17,477 nt of DNA, taken from contig JAOXYC010194242.1 of the NCBI GenBank assembly GCA_028565715.1, positions 1 through 17,477 of the forward strand. Reading direction: 5' to 3'. The notes below the pieces were generated by a model. That model was not told the origin of the DNA and made no database searches. It saw nothing but the letters and a program-made list of their open reading frames with translations. The position numbers and the translations under genes were made by a program. Of the stretch, positions 10,501-17,477 are shown piece after piece (position 1 is the stretch's first letter; each line of letters opens with the position of its first letter). The stretch comes from Phoronis pallida. Lineage: Eukaryota > Phoronida > Phoronidae.

Positions 10501-10835
10501 GTCATTTGCTAACACACGAGATCTCCAACGTCATCTCTTGCTTTCAACTGCTTTCTTAGAGCCCTCGGTTGGCCCAAGAGTATTCTTATTAACGGCACAT
10601 TTAAGAACTGACACTGCTAACCAGTCATTTTCACATTGCAATATTGTCTGTTTGTTATTCAAACTTTCAAAATCTTGAGACAAAACTTGATCCTTGCCAA
10701 AATGTGATGGTAGCACTTTATTGCGCGGAGGACAGCATGTCGCGATAATCACAACACGGGAAATCGGTTAAAAGCGAGGGCTAACGTAGGCGAGCTCGTG
10801 CGCTAGCAAATGGTCATACAGTGTCAAACACTCAC
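7567..10835. other. Intron of 3.3 kb, mostly featureless
   Basis: The largest intron. It contains a perfect 14-bp hairpin (8052-8081) and a CpG-rich patch beside its 5' end (10724-10803). A 73-codon minus-strand frame at 10531-10752 overlaps that patch but matches nothing I know. The other small frames between 7760 and 10246 look like chance in AT-rich DNA. No RNA gene was seen. Confidence 0.65.
8052..8081. repeat. Perfect 14-bp hairpin
   Basis: AAGGTTAAATGTTT at 8052-8065 and its exact reverse complement at 8068-8081, with a 2-nt loop. Short and AT-rich; it is too small for a microRNA precursor. Confidence 0.8.
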
Positions 10836-11003
10836 CTTCATTTTGATAATATCTCCAGTACTCTCTTCAAGCTTCACCTCAATCTGCATCAACCAGGTGT
10901 CAAAGTCACTCGACTCCTTCTGGAACTGATACCAGTGCGGGGCGAGAATCTTCAGCGTGCGCTTCTTGGTGTCACACTCGCTCTTCAAGCTGTCCCATTT
11001 CAA
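10836..11003 (-). CDS. Dystrophin-like rod exon, repeat boundary with helix-A Trp (human exon 40 equivalent)
   Basis: Fifty-six codons, phase 0 at both ends, acceptor GTTTTCAG and donor GTGAGT. It starts LKWDSLKSECDTKKRTLK, has PHWYQFQKESSDFDTWLMQI and ends in GDIIKMK. The HWYQF motif matches HQWYQY in human dystrophin exon 40 (51 codons), and DTWLMQIEVKLEE matches the helix-A tryptophan pattern of the next repeat (R15). It carries helix C of one repeat and helix A of the following one, which must be continuous in this fold. Base composition is richer in G+C than the surrounding intron. Confidence 0.93.
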
Positions 11004-12223
11004 CTGAAAACAAAACAATCAAATAATAAATCCAGGTTTACATATTGCTTTTTTTCAAAGTGCTGTACAATTCTATACATTATTACCCAGATTGCGGAAC
11101 TGTAAACTCTAGTGCCATCTCAACTCCATGGGAGCCCAGGAAGCCTACCAGCAGTACGCCATAAAGGCATCTTCACACTAATTCAGTCATATTTACCACC
11201 ACTTTCCTAGCCTGATACCCACTTCTTCACCTATATATGGTCAGTTAAACACACAAACTTCAATTATTTGATGTATACTGACTACCTTCACATAAAGCCT
11301 TTTCGTCACGCAACTTCTTTTTCGGCAAAGATAGAAAATTGCGTGAATTACTACATGCTAAATCGCTTATACTTGTGTGTCATTCACCAGTGATATCACA
11401 TTCATGAAGATGTTACATCAAATGAGAAAAGAACAAATCCTGTCAATTTTCAAACAATTGGAAGTTTTAAAAAAAATCAATGTTTATTGAATTTTTTCAG
11501 ACACGTCTGTGGACAAATAAGGCTTCTCAGGGTATAATATTACAAGTCAAATAATTGGCATTTCCTCCATCAATTGCTGACAGACAATCAGATAAAGTGA
11601 TGAACTAGGCACTCACAATGAAGCCTTTTAACTAAAGCCGAGAGAAACTTGTTTCAAATATTTGACTTTTGGATTTTGATAGACAATAAAGGGCAACTAT
11701 TTTTGGACTCGCATTGTCTTTGAACAAGGTATTCACGAAAAAATTTCTGAAATTATATCTGTTGAAAATGCTGTGAAACATGTCAGGACATTTTAAGTTA
11801 AAAACGGTCGTTGTTTTTAATTTATTGATCAATACGATACTCACGGGAATAAAAAAATGCTGAAGCCCAAATGAACCCAATATGTGTTTTCGTAATATCA
11901 TTATTTGCATCATTTAACATTAATTTTTATTATCATTTTTTCTTATCATAGTTTGGATATTTTAATCAACGTTATATCTTCCTCAGCCTTTTTCTTTAAT
12001 ACTTCTGTGCATGTTGATACCAATGATTGTTATTTCTCTTATTATTTTCAATCTAATTTGGATTGAAATATATTAATTAAGTATAAAGTAGAAGGTGATT
12101 ATTTCATTATTGTACGTTAGGCAAAGTAAGTCATTAGAGCTTTTTTGACACAGCGTTTGTGACCGAACAAATTAATGAAACAATTAATTTTAATTAAATT
12201 CATCACAAACAAATGAAACGTAC
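11004..12223. other. Intron of 1.2 kb, nothing recognisable
   Basis: Between the exon 39-like and exon 40-like exons. AT content rises toward 11900-12200. I see no repeats or RNA genes. A 93-codon minus-strand frame at 11632-11913 has no family pattern. Confidence 0.7.
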
Positions 12224-12355
12224 CTTCATATCGATGATATTTTGTCTTAAATACGCCTTAGTCTCGGGGTCGTTGGTCTCCTCCAGTAACTTCTCGTTCT
12301 TCTCCATCAATTTCATCATCCGTGGCTCCATTCTGGCTAAATCTTCATCCGTCAC
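12224..12355 (-). CDS. Dystrophin-like rod exon, charged coiled-coil segment (human exon 39 equivalent)
   Basis: Forty-four codons, phase 0 at both ends, acceptor GTTTGAAG, donor GTACG. The peptide is highly charged and Met-rich (MEPRMMKLMEKNEKLLEE, then NDPETKAYLRQNIIDMK). It matches the segment that in human dystrophin reads LLQRGDNLQQRITDERKREE (46 codons), a helix-B part of R14. It was too short for a simple open-frame scan, and I identified it by its splice sites, phase and fit to the flanking exons. Confidence 0.88.
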
Positions 12356-12963
12356 CTTCAAACGAGGAACAATATGTTAGTAGACAATATGAGAAGCAGT
12401 GAAAATAATTGTTCATTATCTCAACACAAAAAGTGTGATAATCTTCAAAAATAGAGTTATAGCTGTTTGAAACTAGTCATGAAGATCCGAAATATAACCC
12501 TATTGTTCATTATCTCCTGAATATATAACAAACTAAATGTTCACTTACGGAGAAAAATTCAAAGATGTATTTTAGATGATTACATAAGGTATGAGGCGTC
12601 TACAGTGAGTTTGTCCGTGATTAATGAGTTGCCATATGTTGCATATCCTCACAACATACCAGAACTTGTCAAAGACATAATTCAACAAGTTACAACTTGC
12701 ACTTCTATAAGTTGTAACATAGTAACCCCATGGTGGGTAATGACTCAAAGATATTGATTGCAAAACATGCAAAAACTGCAATCTAACAAACGATTGTGGA
12801 TTTTGAACCTTATCTTTATCACAAACTGCACTCAACTCATTAAACTAGCAAAAACATGCCTTCTACAATGAATTGAAAATCAAACAAACCAGGGAGGATT
12901 TACTAGAAACTATTACAGAGCTCAATTATTTCTGTAATCCCTTAAAAGCTGTTTGTTAATTAC
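12356..12963. other. Intron of 0.6 kb, nothing recognisable
   Basis: Between the exon 38-like and exon 39-like exons. The phrase GTTCATTATCTC recurs at about 12411 and 12505; otherwise unremarkable. Confidence 0.65.
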
Positions 12964-13200
12964 CTGGATTTGTTTTTCAAAATTTTCCTCAACTTCTTTC
13001 TCAGACCACGTGGGCTCTATCCTGAGTTTTGTTTCACCCAATGACAGGGAGTTGCGCAACTCAAGAATTTCAGCATCTAAATCTACGATGAGGTCAGAGG
13101 TCACGACATCTGACCTTTGTTCAGAAACCTTGGGTGCTGTCTGAAGAGTGGTGCTACGCTTAATTTCTACTATAACTTCATGCTTTCGACTCTGTCGTGC
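12964..13200 (-). CDS. Dystrophin-like rod exon with enlarged inter-repeat linker (human exon 38 equivalent)
   Basis: Seventy-nine codons, phase 0 at both ends, acceptor TTCTAG and donor GTAATT. It begins ARQSRKHEVIVEIKRSTTLQ, continues through a Ser/Thr/Val-rich stretch, then an acidic helix with LDAEILELRNSL and ends EENFEKQIQ. The position corresponds to the junction of human R13 and R14 and helix A of R14. The human exon, as I recall it, has 41 codons, so this one is about 38 longer. The extra sequence lies mainly in the N-terminal half and has no helix-defining Trp; I read it as an enlarged flexible linker. The frame is open throughout and joins both neighbours in phase. Confidence 0.9.
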
Positions 13201-13636
13201 CTAGAATCAAATAGCCGAAATGATAACACACCAGAAAGAGTGAAAGAAACAGGGAAAACCCAAACAACATATAATGGGCAAAAAAGTACTTTGTGATTTT
13301 ATTTACGTCATGCTTTGCCTACAGTAAAAATGTGATAAAGGTAACACAACCCATATCGGTATACATGCACAAATTATGTAACATAATCTCTTTTAAAAAC
13401 TTCATAATTTCTTTTAATGTTAAAACATGTTGTTCTACAAAGACTGATTTTTTTTTTGAATCATAACAAATTTCATCAATTTTTTTTCAATGTGTCCTGA
13501 TGATATCATCTCACTATATCAATCAGTTTGTTTTTGGTTTATAATTTCAAATAAAGTAGTAAACCTTTTTTAAATTTTAATCAAATTTGAACAATTTCTT
13601 CAAAATGGTCCAATAAGGCTTATAAACATAACATAC
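13201..13636. other. Intron of 0.44 kb, nothing recognisable
   Basis: Between the exon 37-like and exon 38-like exons. It has poly(T) runs near 13450 and 13481 only. Confidence 0.7.
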
Positions 13637-13795
13637 CTTTAGTTTTTCGGACACTTCTTCCCATCGTTGGTTTAAGACGGTCAGTTCAGGTTCCACCATC
13701 TTCTGGTATTTATCTCCCTTGTTAATCAAGTCGATGGCATTGTCTCTCACTTGATCCACTTGGCTACGTAGTTCATTCAATTCTGATTGGAGAGT
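13637..13795 (-). CDS. Dystrophin-like rod exon, spectrin repeat helices B-C (human exon 37 equivalent)
   Basis: Fifty-three codons, phase 0 at both ends, acceptor TTTTCAG and donor GTATG. The peptide begins TLQSELNELRSQVDQVRDNA and carries VEPELTVLNQRWEEVSEKLK, with the helix-C tryptophan in LNQRW. I recall human dystrophin as having LKAELNDIRPKVDSTRDQA and VEPQISELNHRF at the same place, so the alignment is nearly ungapped (human exon 57 codons). It completes a three-helix repeat begun in the preceding exon. The acceptor side has been invaded: a poly(A)-tailed retrocopy lies about 30 nt upstream of the splice site. Confidence 0.93.
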
Positions 13796-13808
13796 CTGAA
13801 AACACAGC

Positions 13809-13950
13809 AAAATGTAATATATAACTTTTTTTTTTTTTTTTTTTTTTAATTTGATAAGCAGTGTTGTTGTAATGTATAAACGATTGTAATGTTACTTTGA
13901 GTGGCAATAAACAATTATCTTGGAAAAAAAAAAAATGTAATATATAACTT
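13809..13950 (+). mobile_element. Tiny poly(A)-tailed retrocopy with target duplication
   Basis: AAAATGTAATATATAACTT is present at 13809-13827 and 13932-13950. Between them lie 22 T (13826-13847), about 76 bp of unique sequence and 12 A (13924-13935). AATAAA at 13906-13911 is 12 nt before the A run, as at a Pol II mRNA 3' end. This indicates a strongly 5'-truncated processed transcript. The T run at the 5' side is unexplained. The source gene is unknown. Confidence 0.75.
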
Positions 13951-14137
13951 GACGGTCTAGAGCGCCAGCACAATTGCAACTTCACTTACAACTTACAAAA
14001 TGTTGCAGGTTCAAATCCGGGTAGACCTGTGAGCATTTTTCAAAGGTCTGTCTCACCCCTATGCTCGGTTTTAAAACAAGTCAATTATGTTATGGATTGA
14101 ACGACGACTTTAAATAGGAAGATGAAGAAGAAGATGA
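13951..14137 (+). mobile_element. tRNA-derived SINE
   Basis: It starts GACGGTCTAGAGCGCC, an A-box-like tRNA sequence, and 50 nt later has GGTTCAAATCC (14008-14018), a good Pol III B box. A tRNA-unrelated body follows and the end is a GAAGATGAAGAAGAAGATG tail (14119-14137), a typical 3' simple repeat. No intact cloverleaf or acceptor stem, so this is not a functional tRNA gene. No distinct target duplication was found; it abuts the right copy of the duplication flanking the retrocopy. Confidence 0.75.
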
Positions 14138-14430
14138 GAAACAGAATCAACTTTTGGCCTTTTTATCCATACATACAATTGATCAAATGTTTAGATCTCA
14201 AACAGGTAGAATGAATATTAGGCAAATGGAACTTCTAGTGCAAGGCAAATAGAACTTCAAGTGTATTTGTTGTGTTCAAGTGAACAATTGCATTGAAATA
14301 TGTGAAATCATAATTTCAGTGCCATCTATTGAGTTGTAAGCAAACTATCTGGCGTTCACCACTGCTGTTTCAGCTCTTAGTAAAATGACAAAATTACACC
14401 AGACAGTAACGAACAATTTTAAATTTATGA

Positions 14431-14698
14431 TTAATTACCTTTTAATTGGTGTAGATTATGAGTCATCCAGGAGTGTAGATATTTAGGTTTATGAATCTGT
14501 GCAGCTGGAACTTACCGATTTAAACATTACATGTTACGAGGCAATGTCTAGCCCCTTCATCAGATGTTTGACCTCTCGTGTGACCTCTTGTCGAGCAGCG
14601 ATTGCGACCTCTGTTGGCAACTTGCCTCGTAACATGTAATGTTTAAATCAGTAAGTTCCAGCTGCACAGATTCATAAACCTATATTTTAATTACCTTT
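14431..14698 (-). mobile_element. Penelope-like non-autonomous inverted-repeat element 1
   Basis: TTAATTACCTTT at 14431-14442 and 14687-14698 is a 12-bp target duplication. Within 14443-14686, arms 14484-14544 and 14622-14682 are 61-bp inverted copies with one mismatch, around a 77-nt loop. On the minus strand a 41-nt tail (14483 to 14443) follows the arm. A hammerhead-like motif reads toward the tail. No protein is encoded. Penelope-like elements are known for inverted terminal repeats, a short tail and hammerhead ribozymes; assignment is by that analogy. Confidence 0.75.
14522..14569 (-). ncRNA. Hammerhead ribozyme-like motif, type I, probably decayed
   Basis: Minus-strand order: AAACAT, CTGATGA core, stem II (GGGGC, loop, GCCTC), GTA where GAA is expected, palindromic stem III ACATGT, A, then ATGTTT. 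Stem I AAACAU/AUGUUU pairs over 6 bp. Cleavage would fall between 14528 and 14527. The A13 to U change and an extra A before stem II should weaken or abolish activity. Confidence 0.6.
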
Positions 14699-14991
14699 CT
14701 TAGAAAGAGCTGACCATCCTAATTTGGCAATAACTGAATATCCAAAATTATATCAACTCCATCATACACTACAGTTTTAAAGAAAACCACACATAAATAT
14801 TGTACACTTTGAATTGGTCAGGTTGCCATAGTAACGTAAAGTTGATATACAATACTTCAAATATCCTAACATCCCATGTGAATAACAATGGTTCCAATGG
14901 CTCATTACTACAAGTCATGTTTAAACCTCAACAATATTCCTATTACAGAAGCATAACTGAAATTCAGTTATCCATAAAAATGATCCTTTTG

Positions 14992-15309
14992 AGCACTATG
15001 GCCTTGAACTTGGAAATATTCTTATAACATCAACATAACCGAAATCCAATTAAGCACAGAATTCATCCTTCATACGGCAGATGAATTTGTAAAGAATAAA
15101 CTGCAACATGAATATCCATATAGATGTTTCGGCATATAATTCATATAACCAGCACTATGGCTTGGAACTTGGAAATATTCCTATAACATAAACAAAACCG
15201 AACTCCAATTAAGCAAAGAAATCATCCTTCATATGGCAGATGAATTTGTAAAGAATAAACTGCAACATTACTATCCATATAGATGTTTTGGCCTATAATT
15301 CATAAAATC
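14992..15309. repeat. Tandem duplication of a 159-bp unit
   Basis: AGCACTATGG at 14992 and 15151 begin two copies (14992-15150 and 15151-15309) that stay in register at 159 bp and share ATGGCAGATGAATTTGTAAA and CTGCAACAT. Roughly 10% divergent. A more degenerate partial relative (AATATTCCTATTACAGAAGC) precedes at about 14933-14991. No open frame is shared. Confidence 0.85.
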
Positions 15310-16635
15310 ATCATCAGGAGGGATGTAGATGCATTATGGCACAGATCCATTCCAGTTTGACCACCCAACCACATATTCCTACAAAGTTGATACTCAGGAT
15401 AAAGACAAGAGTAATGAATCGAATTCGCACAAACACCAATCCAATTCAGCTTGATACATAAATTAGATCAAACATTGATCACACAGGATTTTTTCCAACA
15501 AAAAACAACTGCATCCAGTCCAAGGTCAATATAAACTCTACGAACAGCTGATCGTGGTTTTCATTTGCAGCGTAATTTAATGTCGATAAACAGTTCAGTT
15601 CAACATGATTGAAAGCTGAAGTTGTGATTGAAAAATTAGGAGAACCGCACACAGGTATTAATCACACACTAAAACACTTTCCAAGAATACCATCTTTACA
15701 TGCTATAACAGACATGTACTTTGCGCTTATTTCAAAAACCAAAACAAACCAGCTCTGTGTAAGATATTGGCAATGTTGGTTTAATTATCTGTTAAGGTAA
15801 TCAACACATTCTTGGCACGGATTTGTCCTTATCAGAATAAATGAGAAGAAACAACGTTTCCTATGGTGATGCGGCTGTTAACCTAACTGTACTCTGGAAC
15901 ATTACATGAACTGGAACATTGGAACTACTTTTCTGGGACTGTTCCAAAGAATGTTTTTATTTTAAATTTGTGTGTAGTTCTTTCAAAACTCCAGCAAAGT
16001 TATTTTTACAAATCATTTGGGTATGCTGCAAAGTATCTTTTGATGAGTAAATCCTTTTGAATCATAATTCAATATTAAACCAGTAATCTTCCTTTTGTGT
16101 AAATGGGAAGCTAATTAACACTCGCGCAAGTACGGTTCATTTTGTTGAAGAACATTTCTGCTATATTTCAACAAAATATCTAGTAAATTAGTATAAAAGT
16201 TTTTATAACTCAATCCTTCAAAGAACTATATACCTGAGCGAGGTGTTCCCTTGCTAACCTTGAGGTAACCTCATTAACACAACATACTGAAACAGCTGAT
16301 TAATTAAGTTTGCAACAGCTCCAACACTAAACAAAGAAAGTCCATGTCCCAGCTATGTGCACTGTAACTTCACATCTCCAAAGCTCAAAAAAAAACTTTC
16401 TTGCTTTGGACCTCGAAAGTTATACTAAAACATTTCAAAAACAAATTGGTCACATGATGACGTTTTCAGGATGGGAAAGATACTTTTGATTATTTTTGAA
16501 GAATGTTTTGAAATCCTGAGCCTAGGAGTTTGATCTTACTATGAACTGAGCAGTTCCACTAGTCACTCCTGTTGAATTGATTTAAACTAATACATTAGTT
16601 AATAAAATCTGTATATAAACAACAACTTTTTTTAG

Positions 16636-16679
16636 ACGCGAAATGTTTCGACGGGTACCACCATCCTCGTCAGACGTTT
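16636..16679 (-). ncRNA. Hammerhead ribozyme-like motif in left arm, core intact
   Basis: Minus-strand order: AAACGT, CTGACGA, an imperfect stem II (GGATGG..CCCGTC), GAA, ACATTT, C, GCGT. The conserved CUGANGA and GAA boxes are both present. Stem I ACGU/GCGU pairs over 4 bp including a G-U. Stem III ACAUUU has lost the palindrome seen in the other arm. Cleavage would fall between 16640 and 16639. Confidence 0.6.
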
Positions 16680-16781
16680 ATTTGCAAGTGACACTAGCCC
16701 GAAGGCTGCATACAAAACAAGAAATTATAGTCAATATACAATACACACATAATGAGAAAACTGCGATTGGCACTTGCAAAT

Positions 16782-16825
16782 AAATGTCTGACAAGGATGG
16801 TTGTACCCGTTGAAACATGTCGCGT
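16782..16825 (+). ncRNA. Hammerhead ribozyme-like motif in right arm, core decayed
   Basis: Plus-strand order: AAATGT, CTGACAA (G8 changed), stem II (GGATGG..CCCGTT), GAA, stem III ACATGT, C, GCGT, pointing to the tail. The stem III palindrome is intact but the core is not, the opposite of the left arm. Cleavage would fall after C16821. Confidence 0.55.
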
Positions 16826-16990
16826 CTAAAAACAGTTTTTGTTTATATACAGATTTTATTAACTTTAGTATGCAACAGACCTTTCGGGAGGATTATATTT
16901 GATGATACATTAGTACCAGAAATGATCCTGTAACGCACTACATCAAGATCAAGATCAACGTCGTGAAAAAAGTATTGCAAAACCTATTAC

Positions 16991-17104
16991 CTTCAGAGCA
17001 AGATCCTGTGGAACTCTCTCCCTCCAATTCACCGGTTCAATCTTAAAACTGATCTTTGCATTGACGGATATGAAAACATCTTTTCCATTGGCAGACATTT
17101 TTAT
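16991..17104 (-). CDS. Dystrophin-like rod exon (human exon 36 equivalent), or an alternative first exon
   Basis: Thirty-eight codons in phase 0 ending at a GT donor (GTAATAG); the last residues NWRERVPQDLALK run directly into the next exon in frame. This places it at the end of helix A and the A-B linker of a repeat corresponding to human R13. The start is uncertain. I chose the acceptor after GATAG, which has a T-rich tract upstream and gives phase 0 as in the human exon (43 codons). The exon contains an in-frame ATG at 17098-17096 with A at -3, and the acceptor TAG would be an in-frame stop in unspliced RNA. It could therefore be a first exon of a shorter isoform. The usual helix-A Trp pattern is not visible. 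Weaker in-phase acceptors exist further in. Confidence 0.65.
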
Positions 17105-17477
17105 CTATCATGTACAACTAACAAGAAGCGATAAGGCTACAGCCTCCAAGGTTGAGAAGCATTCAATCACTCGTTCACTAGGAAAGCATTTCCTTTTCTG
17201 TATACATTTGATTGTCACAAGTCTTCAGAAAAACTGTTCAAAAATGGCACAAGTCATCAGAGCAGTAATCCACAAAAAGTTATCCAAATTTCATTCATTT
17301 TCTTCCAAGGGTCCTTGCAGTTGATGAATTTTACTTTTCAGCCCTCTCTCCAATAACAATTGCTGGCTGATATAGTTTGATTGTCTTCGTAGTATGCCCC
17401 TTAGTCCCTCAGGAAATAAATTCTACTCCTTGCAAATAATTTATAAAATAGAATTTTCTATTGCTGGCTCCACGTAC
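17105..17477. other. Intron (or upstream region) at the right edge, nothing recognisable
   Basis: Sequence 5' of the exon 36-like segment, running off the window. There is a T-rich tract just before the chosen acceptor. I see no exon 35-like peptide, TATA box or other promoter element that would settle whether transcription starts here. Confidence 0.6.

Larger units (their letters stand above)
16590..16914 (+). mobile_element. Penelope-like non-autonomous inverted-repeat element 2
   Basis: ATACATTAGT at 16590-16599 and 16905-16914 is a 10-bp target duplication. Arms 16597-16690 and 16771-16864 are 94-bp inverted copies with about seven mismatches and no indels, with an 80-nt loop and a 40-nt tail (16865-16904). 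Hammerhead-like motifs lie in both arms. The layout is the same as the element at 14443-14686, although the sequences differ. No protein is encoded. Confidence 0.75.
13796..16990. other. Intron of 3.2 kb rich in retroelements
   Basis: Holds, from left, a poly(A)-tailed retrocopy, a tRNA-like SINE, a hammerhead-bearing foldback (14431-14698), a 159-bp tandem duplication and a second hammerhead-bearing foldback (16590-16914), each listed separately. In 15310-16589 I see no gene or clear repeat. Confidence 0.8.
42..17104 (-). other. Partial dystrophin/utrophin-family gene, central rod region (eleven exons)
   Basis: Gene span covering eleven minus-strand exons, all bounded by AG acceptors and GT donors. 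The joined frame is open for 1956 nt (652 codons). The product is a chain of spectrin-like repeats as in the dystrophin rod, which links the actin cytoskeleton to the dystroglycan complex at the membrane. Order, phases (0,0,0,0,0,0,0,2,0,2,0) and most lengths equal those I recall for human DMD exons 36-46. The N-terminal actin-binding domain and the C-terminal WW/EF/ZZ region lie outside the window. An invertebrate usually has one ancestral gene for dystrophin and utrophin, so I give no vertebrate symbol. Spectrin, nesprin and dystonin also have such repeats but would not reproduce the exon pattern and peptide matches. Confidence 0.93.

Noticed and set aside
13924-13935. Polyadenylation site of the dystrophin-like gene or an intronic gene
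   Set aside because: AATAAA plus genomic A run with target duplications marks a retrocopy on the opposite strand, not a native 3' end.
13951-14030. A functional tRNA gene
   Set aside because: A and B boxes are present but the acceptor stem, anticodon arm and cloverleaf are not; a SINE explains it better.
14992-15309. CRISPR array or other spaced-repeat system
   Set aside because: Two contiguous 159-bp copies without spacers, in a eukaryotic intron.
42-17104. Identity as spectrin, nesprin or dystonin/MACF
   Set aside because: Repeats of those families would not reproduce the motifs HWYQF, NQRWKEIQMHF and RRWRAVC together with the exon phases of dystrophin.

Overview
This window looks like part of a metazoan nuclear genome. 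It is AT-rich, has no compact operon-like genes, and the real coding signal is eleven short exons on the minus strand separated by GT-AG introns of about 0.4 to 3.3 kb. When joined, the exons stay open for 652 codons and encode spectrin-like triple-helix repeats. The peptide matches the central rod of dystrophin/utrophin. From memory of the human protein and exon sizes, the exons correspond one for one, in order and with the same intron phases, to human DMD exons 36 to 46 (end of repeat R13 through helix A of R18). The gene reads from high to low coordinates; both ends lie outside the window. The organism is probably an invertebrate, perhaps marine (tRNA-derived SINE, Penelope-like foldback elements); I cannot name the phylum with confidence.

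Layout from the 5' side of the gene (right) to the 3' side (left): exon 16991-17104; a 3.2-kb intron full of repeats (two inverted-repeat elements with hammerhead-ribozyme-like motifs, a 159-bp tandem duplication, a tRNA-like SINE and a small poly(A)-tailed retrocopy); exons 13637-13795, 12964-13200, 12224-12355 and 10836-11003; a 3.3-kb intron with little recognisable content; exons 7324-7566, 6271-6531, 5289-5461, 3459-3609 and 2626-2795; a 2.4-kb intron with a piggyBac-type TTAA miniature element, a foldback, a CAGATG microsatellite and a minisatellite; and exon 42-189 near the left edge.

The protein would be a long cytoplasmic membrane-cytoskeleton linker. Only rod repeats are visible here: no actin-binding, WW, EF-hand or ZZ domain. 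Compared with human dystrophin, two linkers are clearly longer: the R13/R14 junction (exon 12964-13200, about 38 residues more) and the R15/R16 spacer (exons 7324-7566 and 6271-6531, about 42 residues more, rich in Ser, Thr and acidic residues).

The most notable non-coding finding is a pair of intronic elements, 14443-14686 and 16600-16904. They share one architecture: long inverted arms, a loop of about 80 nt, a tail of about 40 nt and a 10-12 bp target duplication. In both, a type I hammerhead-like core with the same palindromic stem III ACAUGU points toward the tail. This fits non-autonomous Penelope-like retroelements.
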